A stretch of 37,580 nt of DNA from an uncultured Eubacteriales bacterium (GTDB taxonomy: Bacteria; Bacillota; Clostridia; Oscillospirales; CAG-272): positions 1 to 37,580 of the forward strand of contig URMC01000004.1 of assembly GCA_900548735.1 (NCBI GenBank), given 5' to 3'. This document shows, in pieces, positions 1 through 7,153 of the stretch. The translations under genes and the position numbers were made by a program. How positions within the stretch are numbered: the first letter of the stretch is position 1; each line of letters begins with the position of its first letter. The notes under the pieces are model-generated. The model saw nothing but the letters and a program-made list of their open reading frames with translations. It was not told the DNA's origin and made no database searches.

Positions 1-765
1 GTGACGCTCCCGGCGCGGGAGCCGGTCCCGGTGTTCACCGCCCCGCTGGCGAAGCCGGAGCCGAAGCCTGCAACAAAACCGGAGCCCAAACCCGCGACGC
101 CGCGGGAGGAGGTCCCGTTCGACCTTCCGCCCGAACCGGCGGAGACGGTCCCCGCGCCGCCGGAGCCGGTCAGCTTTGTGCCTGCGGAGGAAAACCTTGC
201 GGAGCCGGTGCGCAAAAGCGTCTGCAAACGCATCCCGTGGCTGGTTGTATTGCTGTTTATCGGGCTTTTCGTCTCGGCGACCGTCGGCATTTTTGAGTCG
301 GTGGTGGCGCAACTGCCGGTCATTATGTGCTTTCAGTCGCTCATCCTGGATATGGCGGGTAACGTAGGCACGCAGTCGCTTGCGGTGGCAATCCGGATGC
401 TGACCGGGCAGAAACCGGGCAAATGGAAAGCGGAACTGGTATGGAAAGAGACGCGCGTGGGCTTTTTCAACGGCGTTTTGCTGGGGGCGTTCTCCTTTCT
501 GGCGATCGGCGGATACCTTTGCCTGAAACGCTACCCTGCCTCCTTTGCTTTTGCCGTTTCGGGCTGTCTTGCCGCCGCGATGGTGCTGGCAATGGTCGCC
601 TCCTCGCTTTCCGGCACGCTGATTCCGATGCTTTTCCGCAAAATCGGGATTGACCCGGCAGTGGCTTCTGGGCCGCTGATCACCACGATTAACGACCTGG
701 TTGCGGTCGTTTCCTACTACGGGCTTGCGTGGCTGATTCTCATCCGGTGGCTACACCTTGCCTAA
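1..765 (+). CDS. mgtE: MgtE-family magnesium transporter, C-terminal part (5' truncated by window)
   Basis: The reading frame is open from base 1, so the gene starts upstream and the first GTG is probably not its start. MgtE proteins are homodimeric Mg2+ channels with a cytosolic N domain, CBS pair, and five membrane helices. What is visible is the membrane part: helices from about residue 78 onward, the conserved GNVGTQS segment (family GNxGSQS) near residue 120, and the last helix starting with ITTINDL, whose Asp corresponds to the ion-selectivity Asp of the family. Residues 1-75 are an unusual Pro/Glu/Lys-rich linker with KPEPKPAT-type repeats, sitting where the CBS domain normally joins the plug helix. 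It ends at a bidirectional terminator shared with the convergent spoVT. Identity of the membrane domain is secure; the linker is odd. Confidence 0.88.
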   Translation: MTLPAREPVPVFTAPLAKPEPKPATKPEPKPATPREEVPFDLPPEPAETVPAPPEPVSFVPAEENLAEPVRKSVCKRIPWLVVLLFIGLFVSATVGIFESVVAQLPVIMCFQSLILDMAGNVGTQSLAVAIRMLTGQKPGKWKAELVWKETRVGFFNGVLLGAFSFLAIGGYLCLKRYPASFAFAVSGCLAAAMVLAMVASSLSGTLIPMLFRKIGIDPAVASGPLITTINDLVAVVSYYGLAWLILIRWLHLA

Positions 766-804
766 ACGCAAAAACCCCCCATATATGGGGGGATTTTTGC
801 GTTT
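764..804. terminator. Bidirectional intrinsic terminator between mgtE and spoVT
   Basis: A stem of about 17 bp (one bulged A) pairs 764-780 with 787-804 around the loop ATATAT. A-rich and T-rich flanks on both sides suit termination in both directions between two convergent genes. Confidence 0.85.
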
Positions 805-826
805 ATTGGGGGTAAAGAGCCTGCCC

Positions 827-1375
827 TCAGGATTCCAGCTGTTTGCCGAGGAACCCTGCGGCGGTCTGAATCAGTTTGGTCTCCGCCTCTGGGTGTGCGG
901 GGTGCTCCTCCTTGCCTTCTGCGGCAAGCGAGACCACACAGCCCACAATGTCGCCCTCCGAGAGAATCGGCATGGCACAGCGGATATAATACGCGCCGCC
1001 GCTGATCGCGGGGATTTTCTCCGTCCCCTCCCGCCAGACGTAGAGCGAGCGCCCTTCGATGATTTTTTCCAGCCCTTCGGAAAGCGCCTTGTCGGCGTAT
1101 TCCTTGCGCGGCACCCCGGCGGTGGCGATCACGCTGTCCCGGTCGGAAATGACTACGCAAAGTGAGCAGGTTTTATAGAGTGTTTCGGCATACTCGCCGG
1201 CAAACCCGGCAAGCTCCCCGATGGGGGAATATTTTTTGAAAATGACTTCACCCTCGCGGTCGGTATAGATTTCCAGAGGGTCGCCCTCGCGGATGCGCAT
1301 GGTACGGCGGATTTCCTTGGGGATCACCACTCTGCCAAGGTCGTCGATCCGTCTTACAATTCCGGTAGCTTTCAT
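827..1375 (-). CDS. spoVT: Stage V sporulation protein T (AbrB-family regulator)
   Basis: A 182-residue protein with the two-part SpoVT architecture: an N-terminal AbrB swapped-hairpin DNA-binding domain (residues 1-50, including RRIDDLGRVVIPKEIRRT) and a C-terminal GAF-like domain (about 55-180). SpoVT modulates sigma-G-dependent genes in the developing forespore, so its presence suggests an endospore former. Length matches the family (about 178-180). The start is supported by AAGGAG seven bases upstream. It is convergent with mgtE and divergent from the glycosidase at 1631. A weak sigma-G-like promoter is listed separately. AbrB-only paralogues lack the GAF domain, so the call is firm. Confidence 0.95.
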   Translation of the reverse strand: MKATGIVRRIDDLGRVVIPKEIRRTMRIREGDPLEIYTDREGEVIFKKYSPIGELAGFAGEYAETLYKTCSLCVVISDRDSVIATAGVPRKEYADKALSEGLEKIIEGRSLYVWREGTEKIPAISGGAYYIRCAMPILSEGDIVGCVVSLAAEGKEEHPAHPEAETKLIQTAAGFLGKQLES

Positions 1376-1421
1376 AAATTTCTCCTTGCTTTACACATTT
1401 TTCGTGTTTTGATGTCGGACT

Positions 1422-1451
1422 TATTGTGTGTGAGAAAAGCGAAAAATATCC
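1422..1451 (-). promoter_or_regulatory. Possible sigma-G-like promoter of spoVT
   Basis: On the minus strand GGATA (1447-1451) is followed after 18 bases by CACAATA (1422-1428). The sigma-G consensus is roughly GHATR-N17/18-CATNHTA, so each box has about one mismatch. spoVT is sigma-G-transcribed in Bacillus, which makes the match interesting, but it is short and degenerate. Confidence 0.3.
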
Positions 1452-1542
1452 ATAGAAAAGACAGGTTTTTTTAGGAATTTCTGAAAAACACCCCGATACG
1501 GTATGCGTTTTTTTAAAAAGAAGGGCATTTCCAAATAGCCCC

Positions 1543-1571
1543 TTGAAAAAGCCTTGCAAATCCTGTATAAT
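1543..1571 (+). promoter_or_regulatory. Sigma-A promoter of the GH63-like glycosidase
   Basis: TTGAAA (1543-1548), a 17-base spacer and a perfect TATAAT (1566-1571), about 60 bases before the start codon. Confidence 0.8.
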
Positions 1572-1630
1572 AAATCAAACAAAGAAAAATAATTTTGCCA
1601 ACCCCCGGCAATTTGATAAGGAGAATGAAA

Positions 1631-2788
1631 ATGCTTTTGACAAAAGAAGAATGGCTTTCCGGAAAGCCTGTCAGCGAGCGGGATAAAACGATTCTTGACG
1701 CCGCGTATGAGGTGCTGAAAAAGAATACCATCCACAGCAAAAACGCCCCGTGGGGGGATGTTCCGGTGGTGTCCCCGTGGTCGGGTCCCTGCGCCGGCAT
1801 CTGGAACTGGGATTCCGCCTTTCACGCCATGACCATCTCCCGCTTTGATACGCCGTTGGCAAAAAGCTGTATTGACGCTTTCACGGCATTTCAGCTGCCC
1901 TTTGGCATGTTTCCCGATGTGATCCATGTGGACGGGCGGATCTGCGACAATTACGGCAAGCCGCCGGTACTGCCGTGGGCAACCCTGATTGTATTCCGGC
2001 GGGACGGTGACCGGGATTTTTTGCGCCGGAATTTTGACCGGTATGTCAAGAACGCGTCATTCTGGGAGGAGAATCGTTGTGACCGGGGGCTTTTCTACTA
2101 CTCCGCACAGCAGCATCCGGAAGCAGAGGATTATTTGCATCCGCGCTGGGAGTCCGGCTGGGACAACTCTCCGCGCTGGGATGAGTTTCCGATTGTAGAT
2201 CTCTTTGCGATCGACCTCAACTGCTATATGGTGCTGTTTTACCGCGCCATGGCGGAAATGGCTGAGATCCTTGGTGAGAAGCGGCAGGACTGGGACGCCA
2301 AGGCGAAGGCGCTGGCGGGACGGATCGAAGCAACTCTGTTTGACGAAGCACGGAACACCTACGCCGACCGCAACCGCAAAAACGAAAAATTTCTGACGGT
2401 GCTCTCGCCGGCATCCTTTATGCCGTTGTACATCGGCACCGCGTCGCAAGAGCGGGCAGCGGCGATGGAGGCGCTTGCCGCCGATCCGAAAAAGTTTTAT
2501 CCCGGCATGCCGACCGTGACCTACGATTGCCCGGCGTTCTCCAAGGACTATTGGCGCGGGCAGACCTGGCTCAATGTAGCGTTTTTTGCTGTGAAGGGGT
2601 TGGCGGATTACGGCTTTTGCAAAACCGCAGGGGAAATCCGCGAATATATCCTGTCCATGGCTTACGACAACCTGCCGCGCGGGATTTTTGAAAATTACGA
2701 TTCCGTCAACCGCCGCGGTCTGTTTAACAACTCATTCTCCTGGAGCGCGGCTTTCCTGATCGAATTTATATTGTCCGATTTTCAATAA
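1631..2788 (+). CDS. GH63-like glycoside hydrolase ((alpha/alpha)6 barrel)
   Basis: A 385-residue cytoplasmic protein with no signal peptide. Motifs of clan GH-G alpha-toroid glycosidases (trehalase, GH63, mannosylglycerate hydrolase) appear in order: WNWDSAFHA at 58-66, ESGWDNSPRWD at 174-184 (Asp178 the likely general acid), WRGQTW at 308-313, and FENYDSVNRRG at 353-363 (Glu354 the likely base). The size is close to bacterial GH63 mannosylglycerate or glucosylglycerate hydrolases, but substrate cannot be read from sequence. Two earlier in-frame ATGs exist (1595, 1625). ATG 1631 is chosen because AAGGAG at 1618-1623 lies seven bases before it. It is monocistronic, with its own promoter and terminator. 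Confidence 0.75.
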   Translation: MLLTKEEWLSGKPVSERDKTILDAAYEVLKKNTIHSKNAPWGDVPVVSPWSGPCAGIWNWDSAFHAMTISRFDTPLAKSCIDAFTAFQLPFGMFPDVIHVDGRICDNYGKPPVLPWATLIVFRRDGDRDFLRRNFDRYVKNASFWEENRCDRGLFYYSAQQHPEAEDYLHPRWESGWDNSPRWDEFPIVDLFAIDLNCYMVLFYRAMAEMAEILGEKRQDWDAKAKALAGRIEATLFDEARNTYADRNRKNEKFLTVLSPASFMPLYIGTASQERAAAMEALAADPKKFYPGMPTVTYDCPAFSKDYWRGQTWLNVAFFAVKGLADYGFCKTAGEIREYILSMAYDNLPRGIFENYDSVNRRGLFNNSFSWSAAFLIEFILSDFQ

Positions 2789-2790
2789 AC

Positions 2791-2830
2791 AAAAAACAGC
2801 AGGTGGCGGTTCCGTCACCTGCTGTTTTTT
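2791..2830. terminator. Bidirectional terminator between glycosidase and amidohydrolase
   Basis: A perfect 15-bp stem (2791-2805 with 2816-2830) with a 10-base loop, A6 on the left and T6 on the right, placed between convergent stop codons. Confidence 0.9.
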
Positions 2831-2855
2831 GAAAAGTCCCTATATGTGCGGCGTT

Positions 2856-4139
2856 TTACAGGAATTTGTCCAATTCCGCCTCCACGTTTTTGCGGTGCCG
2901 GAAAGCGGGGTGCGCGATGACCCGACCTCGCGTGACCACCATTTCCACCTTTCGCAGCGCCCGCAGGTCGTCCAGCGGGTTTCCGGCGGTCACGATCATA
3001 TCCGCCGCCTTTCCGGCTTCCAGCGTGCCGGTCACATCGCCGAGCCCCGCCAGCTCCGCACTTCTTGCCGTGGCGGTATACAGCGCAAACGCGTTGGAAA
3101 CGCCCACGTATTTGTGGAAATAATACAGCTCCCGCCAGAAGTCGTACTGTGTGATCCACGGGCACCCCACGTCGTTGCCCAGTACCACGGGGATGTCGTT
3201 TTCCAACGCCGCCTTTGCACACGCGATAATCCCCTCAAACACCACGTTGCCGTTGTATTGCTCCACTTCGCTTGCGTGCGTGATCTCCCGGTCAAACAGC
3301 GCGTAAGGCAGTGCAGGGGAGAGGGTAGTGCAAAGAAACGCCCCGCGCTCCTTGAAAAGCGACAGAATCCGCTCATCCGGCGCGGCGCCGTGCTCAATGG
3401 AGTCCACGCCGTTTTCCAGCGCCACACGCACCCCCTCCGGGGATTCGACGTGCGCGGCAACCGTGTATCCTTTCCGGTGTGCTTCCTCACAGACCGCGCG
3501 CACCATTTCCGGAGGCATTTTCAACTCGCCCGGCACGCCCTTTTCCTTGGCGTCCAGCACTCCGCCGGTGATCATCAGTTTCACAAGATCCACTTTTTCC
3601 GCTTCGGCACGGCGCAGGTGCGCCAGCGCCTCCTCCACGTTGTGCGCGGCGACCGCCACGGAGCCCGCCATATGTCCGCCGGGCACCGAAATCCCTTCGT
3701 TTGCCGCCAAAATCCGGGGGCCGATCCGCTTGCCGCCGGCAATTTCATCCCGCAAACGCGTGTCAAAATTCCCCAGCCCGCCGACCGTGCGGATGGTGGT
3801 GACCCCGCTCATCAACTCGTCTTTGGCAAACCCGCAGACCATTTTGTAAGCAACCGCGCGGGTGAGCGCCGAACTCATAATGGTTTTGACCAGCTTTTCG
3901 TTATCCCGCTGTTTTTTCTGCGGTTTTCCGCTCCCTGCCAGGTGCACGTGCATATTGATCAAGCCCGGCATCAGGTATTTGCCGTCAAGGTCGATCTTCC
4001 GGTATCCGGAGGGCACCTCGCCCGCCGGCGCCAGCCCTTTGATAATTTCCCCTTCCACCAGCAGGCAAAGCCCGGTCTGCACCGTCATTTCTTTGGTGCC
4101 GTTCAGAATTTTCCCGTTGCAGAACGCGATTTTCTCCAT
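2856..4139 (-). CDS. Metal-dependent amidohydrolase (imidazolonepropionase/prolidase-like)
   Basis: A 427-residue TIM-barrel amidohydrolase. Metal ligands can be read in order: His64 and His66 (NMHVHL), a probably carboxylated Lys187 (KLMITGG), His230 (AAHVES), His250 (SIEHGA) and Asp323 (LGNDVG). This set is that of two-metal subtype I members. The C-terminus has the usual beta-sandwich ending GTLEAGKAADMIV. Such proteins hydrolyse cyclic amides or Xaa-Pro/Xaa-Arg dipeptides; the actual substrate is unknown. It is preceded by GGGGGG eight bases before ATG, has its own near-perfect promoter, and shares a terminator with the convergent glycosidase. No Sec signal, so cytoplasmic. Confidence 0.85.
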   Translation of the reverse strand: MEKIAFCNGKILNGTKEMTVQTGLCLLVEGEIIKGLAPAGEVPSGYRKIDLDGKYLMPGLINMHVHLAGSGKPQKKQRDNEKLVKTIMSSALTRAVAYKMVCGFAKDELMSGVTTIRTVGGLGNFDTRLRDEIAGGKRIGPRILAANEGISVPGGHMAGSVAVAAHNVEEALAHLRRAEAEKVDLVKLMITGGVLDAKEKGVPGELKMPPEMVRAVCEEAHRKGYTVAAHVESPEGVRVALENGVDSIEHGAAPDERILSLFKERGAFLCTTLSPALPYALFDREITHASEVEQYNGNVVFEGIIACAKAALENDIPVVLGNDVGCPWITQYDFWRELYYFHKYVGVSNAFALYTATARSAELAGLGDVTGTLEAGKAADMIVTAGNPLDDLRALRKVEMVVTRGRVIAHPAFRHRKNVEAELDKFL

Positions 4140-4162
4140 CGTGATCCCCCCTTTTTACAGAC

Positions 4163-4191
4163 ATTATAACAAAGCGGGGCGGCAAAGTCAA
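4163..4191 (-). promoter_or_regulatory. Sigma-A promoter of the amidohydrolase
   Basis: On the minus strand TTGACT (4186-4191), 17 bases, then TATAAT (4163-4168). Confidence 0.85.
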
Positions 4192-4238
4192 GCCCCATGC
4201 AAAACGCGATACGTATCGGGGCTTTTTTGCAAAATGCC

Positions 4239-4267
4239 TTGACAAACCGGCGCCGATGTGATACCTT
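4239..4267 (+). promoter_or_regulatory. Promoter of the EEP-family gene
   Basis: Perfect TTGACA (4239-4244), 17-base spacer, and a weak -10 TACCTT (4262-4267). Confidence 0.65.
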
Positions 4268-4297
4268 AAAAGCAGAACCGTCAAGGAGGGTCACGCC

Positions 4298-5137
4298 ATG
4301 TTGCGCCTGATGAGTAACAATGTATGGAACCGCGATAAAAACGCCCCCGCATGGGAAGAACGGGGGGAGGATTGCTCCGCCCCTGCCCGCGCGCCGTTGT
4401 TTGTGCGAATCTATGAGGAAACCCGCCCCGATGTGATCGGCATGCAGGAAATGACAAACCTGATGACGCGGGAACTGATATCGGGGCTTGCCGCAAAGGG
4501 GCTGAATTACGCCGTTCTTTGGGGCAATTTCACCCCGATTTTCTACCGCCCCGAAAAACTGGAACTGCTGGATACGGCGTATCTGCCCTACCCGGAGGAA
4601 GTGCCGGGCTTTGACGGGTGTTTCAACGATGTCAAAAGCAAATCCGCGCTGTTTGCGGTCTTTCGGGAAAAGGAGAGCGGCAAGTGCTTCCTGTTTGTCA
4701 CCACCCACCTGTGGTGGAAAAGCAGCAACCCCGCGTGGAACAGCTTTCAGGCAGGCTCCGATGAGGCGCGCGCCTATCAGGTAGGACTGTTGCTTGAAAA
4801 AGCGCGGAAAATGCAGGAAAAATACCGTTGCCCCGCCGTGGTGGTGGGCGATCTGAACACCAAACTCGCCTCCCCCGCCGTGCAAACGCTGTTGAACGGC
4901 GGCTTCCGCTACGCTGCCGACGCCGCCACCGACTTTGCCACTGCCGAGCACGGCTACCATAAATGCGACCCCAACGGATACGCCCCTTACACGCCGCGCC
5001 CGATCACCGAGGCAATCGACCACATTTTTGTCAGCGCCGCTCCGGCGCTCACGGTGCGCTGTTTCGACCGCCCGACCCCCGCGTATTACGCCCCCGCCTC
5101 CGATCATTTTCCCGCTTTTGCGGATGTGGAACTGTAA
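4298..5137 (+). CDS. Endonuclease/exonuclease/phosphatase (EEP) family hydrolase
   Basis: A 279-residue cytoplasmic protein with the EEP (DNase I-like) catalytic set: Asn7/Asn8 (MSNNVW), Glu51 (GMQEM), His137 (TTHLWW), Asp185 and Asn187 (GDLNT), and Asp269-His270 (ASDHFP) near the end. These residues bind one Mg2+ and activate water for phosphodiester hydrolysis. The family covers nucleases, sphingomyelinases and inositol-phosphate phosphatases; the lack of a signal peptide argues against a secreted toxin-like enzyme. AAGGAGG lies eight bases upstream of ATG. It has its own promoter and a strong terminator shared with the convergent YwiB-like gene. Confidence 0.85.
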   Translation: MLRLMSNNVWNRDKNAPAWEERGEDCSAPARAPLFVRIYEETRPDVIGMQEMTNLMTRELISGLAAKGLNYAVLWGNFTPIFYRPEKLELLDTAYLPYPEEVPGFDGCFNDVKSKSALFAVFREKESGKCFLFVTTHLWWKSSNPAWNSFQAGSDEARAYQVGLLLEKARKMQEKYRCPAVVVGDLNTKLASPAVQTLLNGGFRYAADAATDFATAEHGYHKCDPNGYAPYTPRPITEAIDHIFVSAAPALTVRCFDRPTPAYYAPASDHFPAFADVEL

Positions 5138-5146
5138 CAAATCACA

Positions 5147-5181
5147 AAAACCGCCCTTTGCAGTCTGCAAAGGGCGGTTTT
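5147..5181. terminator. Bidirectional terminator
   Basis: Stem of 16 bp (5147-5162 with 5166-5181), GC-rich core CCGCCCTTTGCA, A and T runs at either end, between convergent genes. Confidence 0.9.
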
Positions 5182-5190
5182 CTCATACCG

Positions 5191-5709
5191 TTATGGGGCT
5201 TTTTCGGAAAGCGGGGCTTTGAAATCCGGCAGGATGGATAAGCGAAAACGCGTATGCTCCGCCTCTGCGCCGCGGATCTCAATCAGGTAATCCAGGAACA
5301 ACGTGCCGTGCTCCGCCAGGTCGTTTTGCACGTTTCTGGTGGCAACGCAGACTTCAAACGGCATGATGGGGGTCTGATAAATGCAGGTGTGCCGTAGTCC
5401 CTTTTCAAACAGGAGCGAGGTGCGCACTCCGCCGGTGCGGATGACTGACAGCAGCCCCGGCTCCGCCTTGGCAAAGGATACCGTGGTGGTGGTTTTCTCC
5501 ATCCCGGAAAACACCCCCTCCTCATACGAGAGAAACACGCGTGTGCCGTCGTCGCGCAAGCGCGCCTCGGTCAGCAGTTCCGCGTGGTCGGTCTCCGCCA
5601 CGGGTTCCTCCGGCGGGGGGAAAAACAATTCCGCCGCACCGGAAAACAGCGGGGAAGCCGAGAGCGTATAGCGGTCGGTCTCGATTTTCACACGTACCTT
5701 TTTCAGCAT
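5191..5709 (-). CDS. DUF1934 / YwiB-like beta-barrel protein
   Basis: A 172-residue protein resembling the YwiB (DUF1934) family of Firmicutes, small calycin-like beta-barrels of unknown function. Visible hallmarks are the N-terminal VRVKIET strand, the central SYEEG...TTTTVSF strands, and the region around residues 118-145 with QTPIMPFEV, NDLAEHG and LDYLIE, which is the most conserved part of the family. There is no signal peptide or membrane helix. GGGGG lies seven bases before ATG. It stands alone with its own promoter. In other Firmicutes the gene often lies beside argS; here it does not. Confidence 0.75.
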   Translation of the reverse strand: MLKKVRVKIETDRYTLSASPLFSGAAELFFPPPEEPVAETDHAELLTEARLRDDGTRVFLSYEEGVFSGMEKTTTTVSFAKAEPGLLSVIRTGGVRTSLLFEKGLRHTCIYQTPIMPFEVCVATRNVQNDLAEHGTLFLDYLIEIRGAEAEHTRFRLSILPDFKAPLSEKAP

Positions 5710-5740
5710 CTTTCATCCCCCTTTTCGCGGCATTGCTCTT

Positions 5741-5769
5741 ATTATAACGCCGTACGATGCGTTTTGCAA
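5741..5769 (-). promoter_or_regulatory. Sigma-A promoter of the DUF1934 gene
   Basis: On the minus strand TTGCAA (5764-5769), 17 bases, perfect TATAAT (5741-5746). Confidence 0.8.
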
Positions 5770-5796
5770 GCCCCCGGTGGAAAATCTTCCATCCCC

Positions 5797-5825
5797 TTGA
5801 CAAAGCGACGGACAGGGGATATAAT
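5797..5825 (+). promoter_or_regulatory. Consensus sigma-A promoter of the glycerol-1-phosphate dehydrogenase operon
   Basis: Perfect TTGACA (5797-5802), 17-base spacer, perfect TATAAT (5820-5825). One of the strongest promoters in the window. Confidence 0.92.
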
Positions 5826-5859
5826 ATATAAAGAATTTTTTGCGCTGGAGGAAAAAACG

Positions 5860-7140
5860 ATGGATCTGAAAAAAATCTTACATTCTCTGGAGAACTGCCC
5901 CTGCGGCAGAAAACATACGTTTGTGACCGAGGTTGCCGAAATCGGTCACGGGGTGAAGGAGCGCGCCGGGAAAATTCTCGCGGACGCGGGCTTTCCCAAA
6001 AAGGTGCTGATTGTCTCCGATGACAACGCCATGCGCGCCGCCGACGGGTTGCTGCCCGTGCTGGAAGCCGCCGGGTTTGAGATGAAAAAACTGGTCTACA
6101 AAAATATGATGTACGCCAAGATCGAACAGGTGCGTGAGGTAGAGGCGCTGCTGGGCGACGTGGACGGCGTGATTGCCGTCGGCACCGGCTCGGTGGATGA
6201 CATCTGCCGCGTGGCGTCGTTCAACCAAAAGAAAAAATTTGCCATTTTCGCCACCGCCCCGTCTATGGACGGATTCGCCTCCGACTCCGCGCCGATCATC
6301 AAAAACAACTTCAAGACCTCTGTTTATGTAGAACAGCCGATGGCGATTCTTGCCGATACCGAAATTCTTGCCAAAGCGCCCACCGAGCTGAAAGCCGCCG
6401 GGTTCGGCGATATGGTTGCCAAATACATCGGGATTATTGACTGGCGCCTTTCCCATATGCTCACGGACGAGTATTACTGCCCCGCCGTGGCGGAAATCAC
6501 CATGCAGGGCGTCAACAAAATCATGGCGCTTGCCGACAAGGTGACCGGTGAGGATGAGGAAGCCGCCGGAAACATTATGGAGGGGCTGATTCTCTCCGGG
6601 CTTGGGATGAAACTGGCAGGGTGTTCCCGCCCTGCGTCGGGTGCGGAGCACGTGGTTTCCCACTACTGGGAGTGCTACAAACTCGCCCGCGGCATCTGGC
6701 CGGAATTCCACGGCAAAAAAGTCGGCGTGGCAACCGTGCTGATCAACCGCATTTACCACAATATTGCCGACCGCGTGCCGGAGATTGACCCCATCCCGGA
6801 TCCGACCGATATGGAAGAAGTGAAAGCCGCGTTTGACCCCTCACAGGTAGACGAGGTCGTCCGGCTGAACACCCCGGCAATCACCGCCGACATCGACCTT
6901 GCGCGCCTGAAACGCATCTGGCCGGATGTGCGCAAAATGATCAACGAGATTCTCCCCTCCGACGAGGAACTGATGCGGCTGATGAAGGCGGCGGGCGCCG
7001 TGACCGAGCCCGCGGACGTGCACGTGACCCCGGAGCTGATGGAAAAGGGGCTGAAATATCATTCGTACATGAGAAAACGCATCCTGCTGACGCGCCTGCT
7101 TCCGATGATGCAGCTTGATATTATGGACTTTGTAAAGTGA
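5860..7140 (+). CDS. sn-glycerol-1-phosphate dehydrogenase (AraM/EgsA-like)
   Basis: A 426-residue member of the iron-containing alcohol dehydrogenase/G1PDH superfamily, which reduces dihydroxyacetone phosphate to sn-glycerol-1-phosphate. The NAD(P)-binding loop GTGSVDD (108-114) and the family signature TAPSMDGFAS (132-141) are present. Metal ligands are Asp184 (GFGDMVAKY), His264 (GAEHVVSHYWE) and His284 (EFHGKKVGV). An N-terminal CPCGRKH segment (13-19) is an added Cys/His motif outside the core. A longer frame begins at 5584 but crosses the promoter; ATG 5860, with GGAGG ten bases upstream, is the start. It is followed after 13 bases by the exonuclease gene, probably co-transcribed. The enzyme is best known from archaeal lipid synthesis; Bacillus AraM is the bacterial precedent. 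Confidence 0.87.
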   Translation: MDLKKILHSLENCPCGRKHTFVTEVAEIGHGVKERAGKILADAGFPKKVLIVSDDNAMRAADGLLPVLEAAGFEMKKLVYKNMMYAKIEQVREVEALLGDVDGVIAVGTGSVDDICRVASFNQKKKFAIFATAPSMDGFASDSAPIIKNNFKTSVYVEQPMAILADTEILAKAPTELKAAGFGDMVAKYIGIIDWRLSHMLTDEYYCPAVAEITMQGVNKIMALADKVTGEDEEAAGNIMEGLILSGLGMKLAGCSRPASGAEHVVSHYWECYKLARGIWPEFHGKKVGVATVLINRIYHNIADRVPEIDPIPDPTDMEEVKAAFDPSQVDEVVRLNTPAITADIDLARLKRIWPDVRKMINEILPSDEELMRLMKAAGAVTEPADVHVTPELMEKGLKYHSYMRKRILLTRLLPMMQLDIMDFVK

Positions 7141-7153
7141 GCCGCGCGCCCGG

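Noticed and set aside
1595..1630. Upstream start for the glycosidase
   Set aside because: The 12 extra residues would place the ribosome site inside the coding region; ATG 1631 has the correct spacing.
2829..4169. 446-residue plus-strand open frame
   Set aside because: Antisense to the amidohydrolase, which carries all metal ligands; the frame is His/Arg-rich without motifs.
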